From Schlesneria sp. DSM 10557 (lineage in GTDB: Bacteria > Planctomycetota > Planctomycetia > Planctomycetales > Planctomycetaceae): DNA of 64,000 nucleotides. Position numbers and translations under genes: made by a program. The notes beneath the pieces were generated by a model. It did no database searches and was not told the DNA's origin. It worked only from the letters and a program-made list of their open reading frames with translations. How positions within the stretch are numbered: position 1 is the first letter of the stretch; the number at the start of each line of letters is the position of its first letter. Below are positions 33,412 through 43,525 of the stretch, in pieces. The stretch is taken from positions 2,790,001-2,854,000 of the forward strand of contig NZ_CP124747.1 of the NCBI RefSeq assembly GCF_041860085.1, read 5' to 3'.

Positions 33412-34100
33412 GCACAGGTTGCCCGGTCCGCCGGGCTACCTGTGTGCGAAGCACAAGAGGTCTCCACCACAGCAAATTTGTCATTGCGGCAAAACGGCAA
33501 CTTGCTGCACGCAGACGCCCGGCCCCCTGCAATGACGCCGCTCCTCACGCCGCTTTGCGCATCGCAGCAGTCGCCTCGTCCCCCGTTGACAGCGGGTAGC
33601 ACAGGTTGCCCGGTCCGCCGGGCTACCTGTGTGCGAAGCACAAGAGGTCCCCAACGCAGCAAATTCGTCGTTGCGGCAAAACGGCAACTTGCTGCACGCA
33701 GACGCCCGGCCCCCTGCAATGACGCCGCTCCTCACGCCGCTTTGCGCATCGCAGCAGTCGCCTCGTCCCCCGTTGACAGCGGGTAGCACAGGTTGCCCGG
33801 TCCGCCGGGCTACCTGTGTGCGAAGCACAAGAGGTCCCCACCGCAGCAAATTCGTCATTGCGGCAAAACGGCAACTTGCTGCACGCAGACGCCCGGTCCC
33901 CTGCAATGACGCCGCTCGTCACGCCGCTTTGCGTATCGCAGCAGTCGCCTCGTCCCCCGTTGACAGCGGGTAGCACAGGTTGCCCGGACCGCCGGGCTAC
34001 CTGTGTGCGAAGCACAAGAGGTCCCCACCGCAGCAGATTCGTCGTTGCCGCTCGTCACGCCGCTTTGCGGGCCGGAGCAGTCGCCTCGCCCCCGGTTGGC
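33412..34100. repeat. 187-bp tandem repeat, three full copies and one shortened
   Basis: Units start with GCACAGGTTGCCCGG at 33412, 33599, 33786 and 33973, exactly 187 bp apart; the fourth is internally shortened and runs into the 3' end of the acyltransferase gene. Each unit starts with a hairpin (CACAGGT..CCCGG..CCGGG..ACCTGTG) and continues with a GC-rich stretch. Variation between copies is a few substitutions per unit. Frames inside are open only because no stop occurs often; they look like shadows. Units like this, with an inverted repeat and no gene, suggest a REP-type or MITE-derived array. Confidence 0.88.
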
Positions 34101-35275
34101 AGGCTGAGAACCTCGGAAGGATCTTCCGCCGCAACAGCGTTCACAGGACGCCGGCGGCTTCGCAGAAATGGTGCTTCACAGTACAGGTAGAACGGATAAC
34201 AGCAGAGCACCGTTAAACCGACACACAACAGGTCCGCCATAATCGAACCTCGAATCCCGCCAAGCCTGAGAAGGCTGCGCCAGCTTTCCGACGCCTGATT
34301 GTGCAGCAGGTAAACCGAATACGACATGGCTCCCAGTACACAAAGTCCCTGATAAGCGTAGCTGGCGAGCGATCCTCCGGCGGCGCGAGGCGCGGGTTCC
34401 GGGAGATCCAGCGATTTCCCCGCCCACAGCGCCACCGCGAATCCGACGGCAAACACAAGTCGTTCCACCTCATATCCCGCCGCGGTGACCGCCAGAAACG
34501 CGATTCCCAGTCCGGCGACGAGGGCTCCCGAGATCCATTGCTCGCGATGTCGGAAGAGGCTTGCCGGGGTCAACCCATTCTTCAGCAGCGCATGAACGGC
34601 AACCCCCAGAGCGAACCAGGACCAGAACGGGATACACGATCCCGTGTTCATCACATGGAATTTCCACACAGGATGATAGAACGTGGCGAGCGACACGGCG
34701 GTCAGAGCTGCGGCGAGCCACAACGACCAGCGAGGCCGCAACAGCCCCAACGCGACGATCAGGTAGAACTGAAACTCGATTCCCAGAGTCCAGTAGGCAC
34801 CGTTCACGCTGCCGAACCGTCCGAAGAACAGGCCGAAACGCTGATCGAAAATCTGTGTCAACGACGCGATTTTGACCCAGTCGAACCAGTTGTAATGGCG
34901 GAACCGGGCCGTATTGACCGCCCCCCATTCCCCCGTCACCAGCGCTTTGAGAAACTCTGTCCCGAAGTGGGCCGCAATGATGACCGCAATCGAAAGCCAG
35001 AACGTGGGATAAATGCGTCGGGCACGCTGATACAGAAAGTTGCCAAACGACTGACTGTGTGTCTGAGCCCGTCCGAAGGCGGTCGCCAAACAGTACCCGG
35101 AGATCACGAAGAACATCGGGACCGCTCGGTCCCCCGCTTTCAGCAGCGAGTGCAGGAATGGGAATGCGTGTTGAAATGCCTCGGAAAACGAAAAGTGAAA
35201 TACAAAGACCCAGACGGCTGCCAGACCCCGCAAAGGTTCGATCAGGTGATAACGGAGTTGAGTTGGTGCCTTCAA
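34055..35275 (-). CDS. Acyltransferase 3 family membrane protein (OafA/YrhL type)
   Basis: 406 residues with about ten membrane segments. The family blocks are LIEPLRGLAAVWVFVFHF (conserved Arg and His), RRIYPTFWLSI, and WTLGIEFQFYLI. C-terminal residues are basic and end ...ARKAA. Such enzymes O-acylate exported polysaccharides, peptidoglycan or antibiotics; no SGNH domain is attached. The gene's last ~45 bases overlap the shortened fourth unit of the 187-bp repeat. It is divergent from hisI. Confidence 0.9.
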   Translation of the reverse strand: MKAPTQLRYHLIEPLRGLAAVWVFVFHFSFSEAFQHAFPFLHSLLKAGDRAVPMFFVISGYCLATAFGRAQTHSQSFGNFLYQRARRIYPTFWLSIAVIIAAHFGTEFLKALVTGEWGAVNTARFRHYNWFDWVKIASLTQIFDQRFGLFFGRFGSVNGAYWTLGIEFQFYLIVALGLLRPRWSLWLAAALTAVSLATFYHPVWKFHVMNTGSCIPFWSWFALGVAVHALLKNGLTPASLFRHREQWISGALVAGLGIAFLAVTAAGYEVERLVFAVGFAVALWAGKSLDLPEPAPRAAGGSLASYAYQGLCVLGAMSYSVYLLHNQASESWRSLLRLGGIRGSIMADLLCVGLTVLCCYPFYLYCEAPFLRSRRRPVNAVAAEDPSEVLSLPTGGEATAPARKAA

Positions 35276-35701
35276 CAGGTTTACCCCCGTAACCGATGGT
35301 TCAGAGTCGCGTATTGATGAGGCAAATCAACACTTGCATCAAGCTGGAAATGCGGTCATCTGCACAGACGTATCACTCGTTAAAGAATTCACCCGGATTT
35401 GTCGGTTACGACCGAACCAAACGGGAAAGACTGCGTCAGAACTTTTCTTCGACGTCGAGTTTGCCGAAAATGACGCGAAAGCGGCGTGCCGTTACACTTT
35501 GCCAGACCGGAAACCATGCACCCCCTGACCGGCAAAATCCTGCACTGAACAGACTCGAAAACGACCGGGGTGAATCCCACGCCGCAACCCGCAAGACGGG
35601 CGGTTCGACATCTTGCTTCCGGTGGGTTACAGTTTTCGTGGCTGGGCTTTCTTCCGCGTGACCTCTGGCCTGGCCGTTTCTTGACCGAATTTTTGACCGA
35701 G
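35276..35701. other. Divergent intergenic region of 426 bp
   Basis: Lies between the acyltransferase start and hisI. Frames are open in this stretch but show no coding-like composition, and I see no tRNA or strong hairpin; it presumably holds the promoters of both flanking genes. Confidence 0.4.
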
Positions 35702-36097
35702 ATGACGATGATCGACGCCTCCGGACCTGATTTCACAAAGACTGAACTGATTCCCGTGATCGCCCAGGATGACGCGACGGGCGATGTCCTGATGCTGGCG
35801 TACATGAATGCCGAAGCATTTGCTGAGACGCTCAACACGGGGCGCGTCTGCTACTACAGCCGCAGCCGCAAGAAGTTATGGCGAAAGGGCGAAGAGAGCG
35901 GGAATGTTCAGGAATTGAAAGCGCTCTTCTACGACTGCGACGCAGACACCCTGCTCGTCAAAGTGAACCAGATCGGCGGCGCCGCATGTCACGAAGGGTT
36001 TCGAAGCTGCTTCTTCCGCCAGATCGATCCCCAATCCAGGTCGGTTTCGATCGTCGGCGAACGTGTCTTCGACCCCAAATCGGTCTACAAGAAATAG
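35702..36097 (+). CDS. hisI: Phosphoribosyl-AMP cyclohydrolase (histidine biosynthesis)
   Basis: 131 residues from ATG 35702, which gives the usual HisI length; an in-frame ATG 44 codons upstream is unlikely. Blocks [39 protein letters not shown], and [29 protein letters not shown], quoted here only by their parts DCDADTLL and [10 protein letters not shown], give the zinc and magnesium ligands (Cys and Asp). The enzyme opens the ring of PR-AMP in the cytoplasm. There is no HisE fusion. hisG follows 116 bp downstream. Confidence 0.95.
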   Translation: MTMIDASGPDFTKTELIPVIAQDDATGDVLMLAYMNAEAFAETLNTGRVCYYSRSRKKLWRKGEESGNVQELKALFYDCDADTLLVKVNQIGGAACHEGFRSCFFRQIDPQSRSVSIVGERVFDPKSVYKK

Positions 36098-36213
36098 GCA
36101 TCGCGGCATTCGGCAATCCAAGGGATTTCGAAGACCGTGTTGTCCCCTGCGTTATATAATCCTGTTCGTGCTGAACAGTGCACCGATTTCCTTTTGAGTT
36201 AGACGAACCTTCC

Positions 36214-37092
36214 ATGTCAGACAAGTTGATTAAACTGGGTATCCCTGCCGGCAGTCTTCAGGAAGCCACGGCAGAACTCTTCAAAAAAGCGGGCTATACG
36301 ATCAAGTTCTCGTCGCGATCGTACTACCCCGAGATCGATGACACGGAAATTGAGTGCATGCTGATCCGCGCCCAGGAAATGGCACGCTACGTCGAGCAAG
36401 GAGTCCTCGACGCGGGCATCACCGGACATGACTGGGTGATCGAAAACAACTCTGACGTCCACGAAGTCTGTGAGTTGATGTTCTCTAAAGTCAGCCGCCG
36501 CCCGGTCCGCTGGGTGCTCTGCGTTCCTCAGGACTCCCCCGTTAAAACGGTCAAAGACCTGCAAGGAAAGCGGATCGCCACCGAGGTCGTCGGACTGACC
36601 ACGCGATACCTCGAAAAACACGGTGTCACCGCACAAGTCGAATTCTCGTGGGGTGCCACCGAAGTCAAGCCACCCAAGCTGGCCGATGCCATCGTCGAAG
36701 TGACCGAAACCGGCAGTTCTTTACGAGCCAACAACTTGCGCATCGTCGAAGAGGTGATGCAGAGCACCACCCGTTTCATCGCAAATAAGAACGCCTGGAA
36801 GGACGATTGGAAGCGAGAAAAACTCTCGAACATCTCGCTGATGCTGCAAAGCTGTCTGGCGGCCGAAGGAAAAGTTGGCCTGATGATGAATGTGCGCCGC
36901 AGCGATCTGAGCGCCGTCATCCGCGAATTGCCCGCTCTGCAGAAACCGACGGTCGCCTCGCTGTCCGATCCCGATTGGGTCGACGTTAACACGATCGTCG
37001 ATGAATCGTTCGTCCGAATGATCGTCCCACGACTCAAGGCCGCAGGTGCCAAGGGGATCGTCGAATACCCGATTAACCGGATCATCGACTGA
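36214..37092 (+). CDS. hisG: ATP phosphoribosyltransferase (long form, histidine biosynthesis)
   Basis: 292 residues from ATG 36214. The catalytic domains contain [20 protein letters not shown], the ATP/PRPP region [28 protein letters not shown] and the conserved phosphate loop [14 protein letters not shown]. The extra C-terminal HisG_C domain ([30 protein letters not shown] and later [23 protein letters not shown]) marks the long, HisZ-independent, histidine-feedback form. It catalyses the first step of histidine synthesis and lies just after hisI. Confidence 0.96.
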   Translation: MSDKLIKLGIPAGSLQEATAELFKKAGYTIKFSSRSYYPEIDDTEIECMLIRAQEMARYVEQGVLDAGITGHDWVIENNSDVHEVCELMFSKVSRRPVRWVLCVPQDSPVKTVKDLQGKRIATEVVGLTTRYLEKHGVTAQVEFSWGATEVKPPKLADAIVEVTETGSSLRANNLRIVEEVMQSTTRFIANKNAWKDDWKREKLSNISLMLQSCLAAEGKVGLMMNVRRSDLSAVIRELPALQKPTVASLSDPDWVDVNTIVDESFVRMIVPRLKAAGAKGIVEYPINRIID

Positions 37093-37157
37093 CCGTCGCG
37101 GAACTCGCGCCACACCGGGAAGTCGCCGCCAGTTACCACGTGAGAGAGTCTGCTCTG

Positions 37158-37976
37158 ATGTCGAACGAGCCAACTTCGCCGCGACCTGCTGTCAACACCC
37201 CCAAACTCCAATCCCTGATCGTCCTGTTGCTGGTCGGGGGGATGGCGGCATACTCGGTGTGGCAAAATCAGCAGCCCCCCAAACCCGTCTCGGTCAACAG
37301 CGACACAGACGCTGCCGTAACGTTGAAAAGTCTCTCTCCGAAGACAGACGCAGACCTGCATAAGGCCTCCTACGTCCCCGACGAGGATGAACCGACACTC
37401 CCGGCCGTCACGCCGGAATCGGGCGCTGCCGACAAAACCAACCCGGACGAACGGTCGCCTGCCAGAACGGGAGCGGCGAGCGAGGCTCCAGCGAAGACCA
37501 ATCCCGACCGGGCCGGTTCACCCCGTGCCCCTCCCGCAGGCCGCGCGGGAGAAGCGACCGGAAAGCCGGGTCCCTTATCAGAGATTCGTTCGAACCCGAA
37601 GGGACCGTCTCAGGCCAAGCCTCCCAAGCAGGAGGACTCCGCCCGACAGAAGCCCAATGACAACGAGGTCACGTATCTTGTCCCCAACCAGACCATCCGC
37701 AACCTGAATAATCGCGTGGTCTTCAAAGGGACGGTCGACCTGAAACCGACCCTCGATCGCATCGAACGAGGGGAATCGCACCAACATCGGAACGACGGAG
37801 CGGTCTTCCAGAACCGCGAAAGCCGACTCCCCCGCAAGCCCTCAGGGTACTACAAGGAATACGTCCACCCGACGCCGGGCGAAAATGGCCCCGGTCCACA
37901 GCGGATTATCATCGGCAAACAAGGCGAAGTCTGGTACACCGCTGACCACTACAAATCATTCAAGAAGATCAAGTAG
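37158..37976 (+). CDS. Membrane-anchored barnase-like ribonuclease
   Basis: 272 residues from ATG 37158 (a GTG six codons upstream is less likely). One membrane segment near the N terminus (SLIVLLLVGGMAAYSVW) is followed by a ~140-residue Pro/Lys/Ala/Glu linker. Residues ~170-272 match microbial RNase N1/barnase: VFQNRESRLPRKPSGYYKEYVHPTPGENGPGPQRIIIG in short parts YKEY (Glu), QRIIIG (Arg), YTADHYKSFKKI (His). The catalytic Glu, Arg and His are all there. The enzyme would cleave RNA at guanines outside the cell or in the periplasm. No barstar-like inhibitor gene is nearby. Next gene is convergent. Confidence 0.88.
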   Translation: MSNEPTSPRPAVNTPKLQSLIVLLLVGGMAAYSVWQNQQPPKPVSVNSDTDAAVTLKSLSPKTDADLHKASYVPDEDEPTLPAVTPESGAADKTNPDERSPARTGAASEAPAKTNPDRAGSPRAPPAGRAGEATGKPGPLSEIRSNPKGPSQAKPPKQEDSARQKPNDNEVTYLVPNQTIRNLNNRVVFKGTVDLKPTLDRIERGESHQHRNDGAVFQNRESRLPRKPSGYYKEYVHPTPGENGPGPQRIIIGKQGEVWYTADHYKSFKKIK

Positions 37977-38165
37977 CGGCAACCGGTACGAACCACGCGC
38001 GAGTACTTCCATTCCTCGCACATGCCCGAGACTGTTTGAGCCCCATTCTCGATTGCGGTCCGTGCGCAGGGACACGGCGTCCGCGGATCCGATCCGGCAG
38101 CAATCACGGGTCCCGTAGCAATCCCTGTTCTTGCAGCAACCTGGGAGCAGTCCCCCCGAACGACA

Positions 38166-39638
38166 TTACGCGAGAATCGACGAGATGACTTTCGCCTCTT
38201 CCACGCCCGTCAGTCGTGCATCCAGCCCCTGAAACTTGTGCGTGAATCGTTCGTGATCGATCCCCATGACGTGCAGCAACGTCGCGTGGAAATCACGGAC
38301 ATGAACTTCGTCCTGCACGACGTTGTAGCCGAACGGACAGGTCTCGCCGTAGACGGTTCCTCCTTTGATCCCCCCTCCTGCCATCCACATGCTGAAGCAC
38401 CGGGGATGATGATCGCGACCGTAATCCGTCGCCGTCAGTTTTCCTTGCGAGTAGTTCGTACGACCAAACTCCCCTCCCCAGATCACCAGCGTGTCACTCA
38501 GCAGTCCCCGCTGCTTGAGATCCTGCAGTAACGCCGCAGCAGGCTGGTCGGTCTCGCGGCATTGAGTCCGAATCCCGTTTGGCAATCCCCCATGCTGGTC
38601 CCACCCCTGGTGGTAAAGCTGGATGAACTTCACCCCCCGCTCGGCCAACCGTCGCGCCAGCAGGCAATTGGCGGCAAAGGTCCCCGGCTGTTTTGCATCG
38701 GGGCCGTACAAATCAAAGATGTGTTGCGGCTCAGACGAAAGATCGGTCACCTCCGGAACACTCGCCTGCATTCGGAACGCCATTTCGTACTGAGCAATGC
38801 GCGTATTGATCTCGGCATCGCCGGTCGCCGCCAGCTCGAGTTCGTGAAGGTCACGCAATCGATCGAGCATGTTCCGGCGACTGCCCGGGTCGATCCCCGG
38901 GGGATTATTGAGATAGAGCACGGGCTCTTTTCCGGAACGAAACTGCACGCCCTGATAGTTTGAAGGGAGGAACCCCGTTCCCCAGAGCCGTGAATAGAGC
39001 GGTTGGTCCGTCTTCCCTTTGGTAATCAGCACCACAAACGCCGGCAGATTCTCGTTGTCGCTCCCTAACCCGTAGGAAAGCCAGGCACCGATGCTCGGAC
39101 GACCGGAAATCTGGTTACCGGTCTGCAGGAACGTGATCGCCGGATCATGATTGATCGCCTCGGTCGACATGGACCGAATGATCGCCATGTCATCCACGAC
39201 TTTCGCCGTGTGCGGCAACAGTTCGCTCAGCCAGGCTCCAGATTGTCCGTGCTGAGCGAACTTGAAAATGGAACCTGCCAGCGGGAGCGAAGCCTGATTT
39301 CCCGACATCCCTGTCAACCGCTGCCCATTCCTCACCGAATCCGGCAGTGGCTCTCCCTGGCGTTCGTTGAGCACCGGTTTGTAGTCAAACGTCTCCAGTT
39401 GTGACGGCCCGCCACTCTGGAAAAGATAGATCACCCGCTTCGCCGCAGGAGGATGATGCGTGGCCGAAAGCGCTCCCCCCGCCGCCGCTGCCGATCGCGA
39501 ACTTCCCATGAGGTCGGCAAGAGCGATTCCGCCGAGCCCCATCCCCATCCGGGACAAAAGTGCCCGGCGAGACATTGCGGACGGCGCAGCGGGGTCCGCC
39601 AGTAGAGACGTAGCGTTGTTGATCGTGAAGTCGTGCAT
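38166..39638 (-). CDS. DUF1501 protein, second copy, Tat-type leader
   Basis: 490 residues. The leader [23 protein letters not shown] is a twin-arginine-type export signal. Family blocks include [56 protein letters not shown] and a C-terminal [13 protein letters not shown]. It is a sulfatase/alkaline phosphatase-like exported protein. No DUF1549/DUF1553 partner is next to it. The two DUF1501 proteins in this window are clearly divergent, so not a recent duplication. Confidence 0.93.
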   Translation of the reverse strand: MHDFTINNATSLLADPAAPSAMSRRALLSRMGMGLGGIALADLMGSSRSAAAAGGALSATHHPPAAKRVIYLFQSGGPSQLETFDYKPVLNERQGEPLPDSVRNGQRLTGMSGNQASLPLAGSIFKFAQHGQSGAWLSELLPHTAKVVDDMAIIRSMSTEAINHDPAITFLQTGNQISGRPSIGAWLSYGLGSDNENLPAFVVLITKGKTDQPLYSRLWGTGFLPSNYQGVQFRSGKEPVLYLNNPPGIDPGSRRNMLDRLRDLHELELAATGDAEINTRIAQYEMAFRMQASVPEVTDLSSEPQHIFDLYGPDAKQPGTFAANCLLARRLAERGVKFIQLYHQGWDQHGGLPNGIRTQCRETDQPAAALLQDLKQRGLLSDTLVIWGGEFGRTNYSQGKLTATDYGRDHHPRCFSMWMAGGGIKGGTVYGETCPFGYNVVQDEVHVRDFHATLLHVMGIDHERFTHKFQGLDARLTGVEEAKVISSILA

Positions 39639-40132
39639 CGGCGGGCTTCTCGCGATTGATGGCCGTTTCCAGGTCCCTGCGACACAGTCGGCGTCGACTC
39701 ATCCAATTATGCCGCTCTGTCCCTCAACCGTCGATGATCGGCCACAAATTCGGCCTGCTGACGGAGCGTCTGTACGGCCCCATCCCCGTCCTGCAGGCAT
39801 GCTTTACGCCACAAAATGTCCCACGTGAAAGACCGCATCAGGAAGACTCGAACAGGAGCAGACGCCACTCGAACAGGTTACATGACGAACTCTCGGCCCG
39901 CCTACGCCAACCCGAAGTTGCACCAACCCGTAAAAGCACCGCGCATCGCGAACGTGACAACAGTCTCGGCACATTGGCCCCGAGCAGGTGACCGCCCTGC
40001 GGGCAATGCCCCTCGGTCACAACCGCAATCCTCGATTTTCCGGGATCGAGTCCCGCGAAATTTGAAAAAAGAGACGATCCGGCAGATTGCTTCGCTGACC
40101 TGTCGCAGACCGTTCGATACAATCCGGGCATC
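39639..40132. other. Divergent gap of 494 bp
   Basis: Upstream of aroC and of the DUF1501 gene. Several frames are open but they lack ribosome-binding sites and coding-like composition. Likely the promoter region of both genes. No RNA gene recognised. Confidence 0.45.
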
Positions 40133-41287
40133 ATGGCAGGAAATTCATTCGGTCAAGCGTTTCGAGTTACAACGGCAGGCGAAAGCCACGGTCCGGCAAA
40201 CGTTGTCATTATTGACGGCGTCCCCCCCGGCATCCCGCTGTCTGTGGAGGACCTGCTCGTCGATCTGAACCGACGTCGCCCCGGTCAAAGCCACATCGTC
40301 ACGCAGCGGGACGAATCGGATACGCCCGAAATCCTGTCCGGGGTCTTCGAGGGCCGGACAACGGGAACCAGTCTCGCCATTCTGATTCGGAATCAGGATC
40401 AGCGCAGCAAAGACTACGGCAATATCCAGAACGTCTACCGTCCAGGACACGCCGACTTCAGTTTTGATGCCAAGTACGGCTTCCGAGACTACCGCGGTGG
40501 AGGCCGCTCCAGCGCGCGGGAAACCACCGTCCGCGTCGCCGCCGGGGTCGTCGCCAAAAAAATTCTGCAGCAGGCCTTCGACGGCCGTGTCGTCGGCTAT
40601 GTCACTCAAGTCGGCGATGTGAAGGCTCAGATCACCGATCCGGCCAGCCTGACGCTGTCACAGGTCGAAACGCTCCCCTCGGGCGAGCCCAACATCATCC
40701 GCTGTCCCGACCTGAACGCGGCGACTCGCATGATCGAACTGATCGAGCAGATTCGCAAAGAAGGAGATTCGATCGGAGGAGCCGCAGAGATTGTCGCCAT
40801 CAATGTCCCCGCGGGACTCGGCGAACCGGTCTTCGACAAGATCAAAGCCGACCTGGCCAAAGCCCTGTTCAGCCTCCCCGCCGTCCTGGGCGTGGAGTAC
40901 GGAATCGGGTTCAGCTGCGTCGGCATGCGCGGCAGCCAGCACAACGACTATTTCGTTCCCTCCGAATCCCCCGCCGCATCCGGCCCGGCCCGCATCACAA
41001 CGGAGACAAACCGTCACGGCGGCATGCTGGGAGGAATCACCACCGGCCTCCCCATCATTCTGCGCGCCGCCGTCAAACCGACCAGCAGCCTGCCGATCGA
41101 GCAGCCAACGGTCACGGCCCAGGGCGAAAAGACAACCGTCCGCACGAAAGGACGTCACGACCCCTGCCTGCTCCCCAGGTTCATCCCGATGGCAGAAGCA
41201 ATGGTCGCCATCGTCATCGCCGATCACTGGCTCCGCTGGCAAGGCCAGAACGCCGGCCGCGTCCCGCGAACAACGGCCAACGAGTAG
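40133..41287 (+). CDS. aroC: Chorismate synthase
   Basis: 384 residues. The start MAGNSFGQAFRVTTAGESHGPA is the family's N-terminal signature, with GESHG as first motif. GHADFSFDAKYGFRDYRGGGRSSARETTVRVAAG is the FMN/EPSP-binding block (quoted in parts: GHADFSF, DYRGGGRSSARET). RGSQHNDYF and GGITTGLPI follow. The enzyme makes chorismate from EPSP using reduced FMN, the last shikimate step. No other aro gene is next to it. Confidence 0.97.
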   Translation: MAGNSFGQAFRVTTAGESHGPANVVIIDGVPPGIPLSVEDLLVDLNRRRPGQSHIVTQRDESDTPEILSGVFEGRTTGTSLAILIRNQDQRSKDYGNIQNVYRPGHADFSFDAKYGFRDYRGGGRSSARETTVRVAAGVVAKKILQQAFDGRVVGYVTQVGDVKAQITDPASLTLSQVETLPSGEPNIIRCPDLNAATRMIELIEQIRKEGDSIGGAAEIVAINVPAGLGEPVFDKIKADLAKALFSLPAVLGVEYGIGFSCVGMRGSQHNDYFVPSESPAASGPARITTETNRHGGMLGGITTGLPIILRAAVKPTSSLPIEQPTVTAQGEKTTVRTKGRHDPCLLPRFIPMAEAMVAIVIADHWLRWQGQNAGRVPRTTANE

Positions 41288-41498
41288 CACCAGCCCCCAA
41301 GCTCTACTCTGCCCAACCAGCCCCAGCGATCTCCTTGGATGACCGATCCAAGTTTGCCGTTTCAACGCGCAGCGGAGAAACGGCAAGCGGTACGAACGGC
41401 CAGCAGCGCCACCGGCTGGTAGAAACCGACTCGAAAGCAAGTGGTGGCACTTGACTCCGCGACGTCCCCCCTTCATCATAGCCGTCCCGCAATTTCAA

Positions 41499-41582
41499 GC
41501 CGAAGTGGCGGAACCGGCAGACGCGCTGGATTCAAAATCCAGTGTCAGCAATGACGTGTGGGTTCGAGTCCCACCTTCGGCA
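41499..41582 (+). tRNA. tRNA-Leu(CAA)
   Basis: An 84-nt class II cloverleaf: acceptor GCCGAAG/CTTCGGC with A73, D arm TGGCGGAACCGGCAGACGCGC, anticodon stem CTGGA/TCCAG around TTCAAAA (anticodon CAA, reads TTG), a long variable arm, and T arm GTGGG/CCCAC around TTCGAGT. It marks the left edge of the defence-like island, but I find no repeat of its 3' end downstream. Confidence 0.95.
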
Positions 41583-41920
41583 CTCCTTGCAAATCTCGCA
41601 GATTGCAAGCACAAACAAAGAGTCCGCCACCTCCACCGAATGCGGGAGTGGCGGATTTTTCGTTTTAATGCCACCGTCGTGCTCGCACTTTTAAGAGAGC
41701 TTGAGAAGCAAGGTGTTAAACTTGAAGTCAGCGCATCGGCTATTGTTAAATGGACAGGTATCAATTTTGCAGTTTTGGGTCTTACTCATGGTGGCACCCG
41801 AAAGTCCATGTGCGCTAGCCAGTCACACAACCCGCAAAGGACTTCAGGACTCGCGACAAGTAGAAGAATCGGCTTGGGACATATCCCACACAAAGTGAAA
41901 TCTTCAGACACTTAAGGACC
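41583..41920. other. 338-bp spacer after tRNA-Leu, before the methyltransferase
   Basis: It holds a strong terminator (41623-41660), then AT-rich sequence that should contain the methyltransferase promoter. Short open frames here have no ribosome-binding site and I do not call them. Confidence 0.5.
41623..41660 (+). terminator. Intrinsic terminator after tRNA-Leu
   Basis: TCCGCCAC (41623-41630) pairs with GTGGCGGA (41648-41655) around a 17-base loop that can pair further, followed by TTTTT (41656-41660). It ends the tRNA transcript and isolates the methyltransferase gene from it. Confidence 0.85.
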
Positions 41921-43525
41921 ATGCTGAGTGTGGAAAACATATCAATCCCAGTCATAGACATCTTCGCAGGCCCCGGCGGCCTTGGAGAAGGTTTTAGCTC
42001 ATTTGCAGTTTCCGGCCAGCATCCGTTCCGTATCGCCGTTTCAATTGAAAAAGACAGTTACGCGCACGAGACGCTGCGACTTCGAAGTTTCTTCCGGCAA
42101 TTCCGACGAGAAGACGTGCCGGACCTTTATTACCGCGTCCTTAAGCGTGAAATCCCGCTGACACAATTAGGTGCCGAAGCAGGAAGGTCGAGCGACCTGC
42201 GCAAAGCTTGGGAGAATGCCAATCGTGAAGCGATCTGCATGGAGCTTGGGCCACAAAACCACCAGCATGTCCGCGCCCGTATTTCGGAAGCGCTGGGAGG
42301 CAAAAGTCCATGGGTTCTGATAGGCGGCCCTCCGTGTCAAGCCTACTCGCTCGCCGGAAGAGTGCGAAACAAGGGAATCGAAAACTACAGGATTGAGGAC
42401 GATAAACGCTCGAAGCTCTACGAAGAGTACCTACACATCATCGCGGAGCATCAGCCGACGATCTTTGTCATGGAGAACGTCAAAGGGATGCTCTCTGCAA
42501 CCGTCGAGAACCAGAAGATATTCGAGAAGATTCTATCCGATTTGCAGTGCCCGGCTGGAAAGCAATCCTCGCTTCGCTATCGAATTGTTCCCATCGTTAC
42601 AGCATCTGAATCGAGCCATTACTCGGAAGACGATCCACGTCGGTTTATCGTACAATGCGAAGAGTATGGTGTTCCGCAGCAGCGCCATCGCGTGATTCTG
42701 GTCGGATTGATTGACTCAATCGGAGACGTATCTCCCCCTCCGCTTGTTCGCTCTCCTGCACCGACCGTGAAGTCTGTGATCGATTCGTTGCCCCGTTTAC
42801 GAAGTGGCCTCTCAAGGACTCGCGACAGCGGCAAGTATGTCGCGCTCGTTGATACGCATGAGGCGTGGTGTAACTCAATTCGCCGACAGGTCGGAAAAGA
42901 GGGGTATACAATTCCAAGCTGGTTGATCGACATCGACCATGACGTGCTGGAACAAATACTTTCCAGCGTCGATAAGATCAACAGGCCACGAAATGGTCGC
43001 GGAGATGACTACGTTCCCGTTGACGGCACCGTCGACGGGACGCACAGCCTGCATGACTTCTTGACAGATCCGCGGCTCCCGGGTGTGTGTAACCATGCGA
43101 CCAGGGCCCACATGGATACGGATCTGGTTCGGTACTTGTTTTGTACCGCTTTCGCGAAACAGCATGGTTACTCACCGCGGCTCGATGACTTTCCAAAGGG
43201 ACTGCTGCCTCAGCACCAGAACGCGACAACGGGTAACTTTAACGACCGATTTCGAGTTCAGCTCGCCAATGCTCCAGCCACGACCATCACATCCCACATT
43301 TCAAAGGATGGACACTACTTCATTCACTACGATCCAACTCAATGCCGGAGCTTGACCGTCCGGGAGGCTGCCCGGCTTCAGACGTTCCCCGACAATTACC
43401 TCTTCTGCGGGCCCAGAACACAGCAATACACACAGGTTGGGAACGCAGTTCCACCATGGATCGCCATGCAGATCGCCGAATCCATTTACAAGACACTTGC
43501 CGCAGCAGAACTGATCGACAGATGA
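41921..43525 (+). CDS. DNA (cytosine-5) methyltransferase
   Basis: 534 residues with the C5-MTase motifs in order: I VIDIFAGPGGLGEGF, IV GGPPCQAYS (catalytic Cys), VI FVMENVKGML, VIII QQRHRVILVG, IX RSLTVREAARLQTFPDNY and X QVGNAVPPWIA. It methylates cytosine in a sequence I cannot infer. The target-recognition region between VIII and IX is long (~190 residues). AAGGA lies only two bases before the ATG at 41921; a GTG three codons later has better spacing (11 bases), so the start may be 41930. Its TGA overlaps the ATG of the Vsr gene (43522-43525). Confidence 0.95.
   Translation: MLSVENISIPVIDIFAGPGGLGEGFSSFAVSGQHPFRIAVSIEKDSYAHETLRLRSFFRQFRREDVPDLYYRVLKREIPLTQLGAEAGRSSDLRKAWENANREAICMELGPQNHQHVRARISEALGGKSPWVLIGGPPCQAYSLAGRVRNKGIENYRIEDDKRSKLYEEYLHIIAEHQPTIFVMENVKGMLSATVENQKIFEKILSDLQCPAGKQSSLRYRIVPIVTASESSHYSEDDPRRFIVQCEEYGVPQQRHRVILVGLIDSIGDVSPPPLVRSPAPTVKSVIDSLPRLRSGLSRTRDSGKYVALVDTHEAWCNSIRRQVGKEGYTIPSWLIDIDHDVLEQILSSVDKINRPRNGRGDDYVPVDGTVDGTHSLHDFLTDPRLPGVCNHATRAHMDTDLVRYLFCTAFAKQHGYSPRLDDFPKGLLPQHQNATTGNFNDRFRVQLANAPATTITSHISKDGHYFIHYDPTQCRSLTVREAARLQTFPDNYLFCGPRTQQYTQVGNAVPPWIAMQIAESIYKTLAAAELIDR

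Noticed and set aside
33273-34190. Proteins of ~110-140 residues encoded by the 187-bp repeat.
   Set aside because: All six frames show repeated Arg/Ser/Pro-rich sequence and no ribosome-binding site; the hairpins point to DNA repeats.
41495-41764. Minus-strand frame with SAEGGTRTHTSLLTLDFESS.
   Set aside because: Translated complement of tRNA-Leu(CAA), a frequent misannotation.
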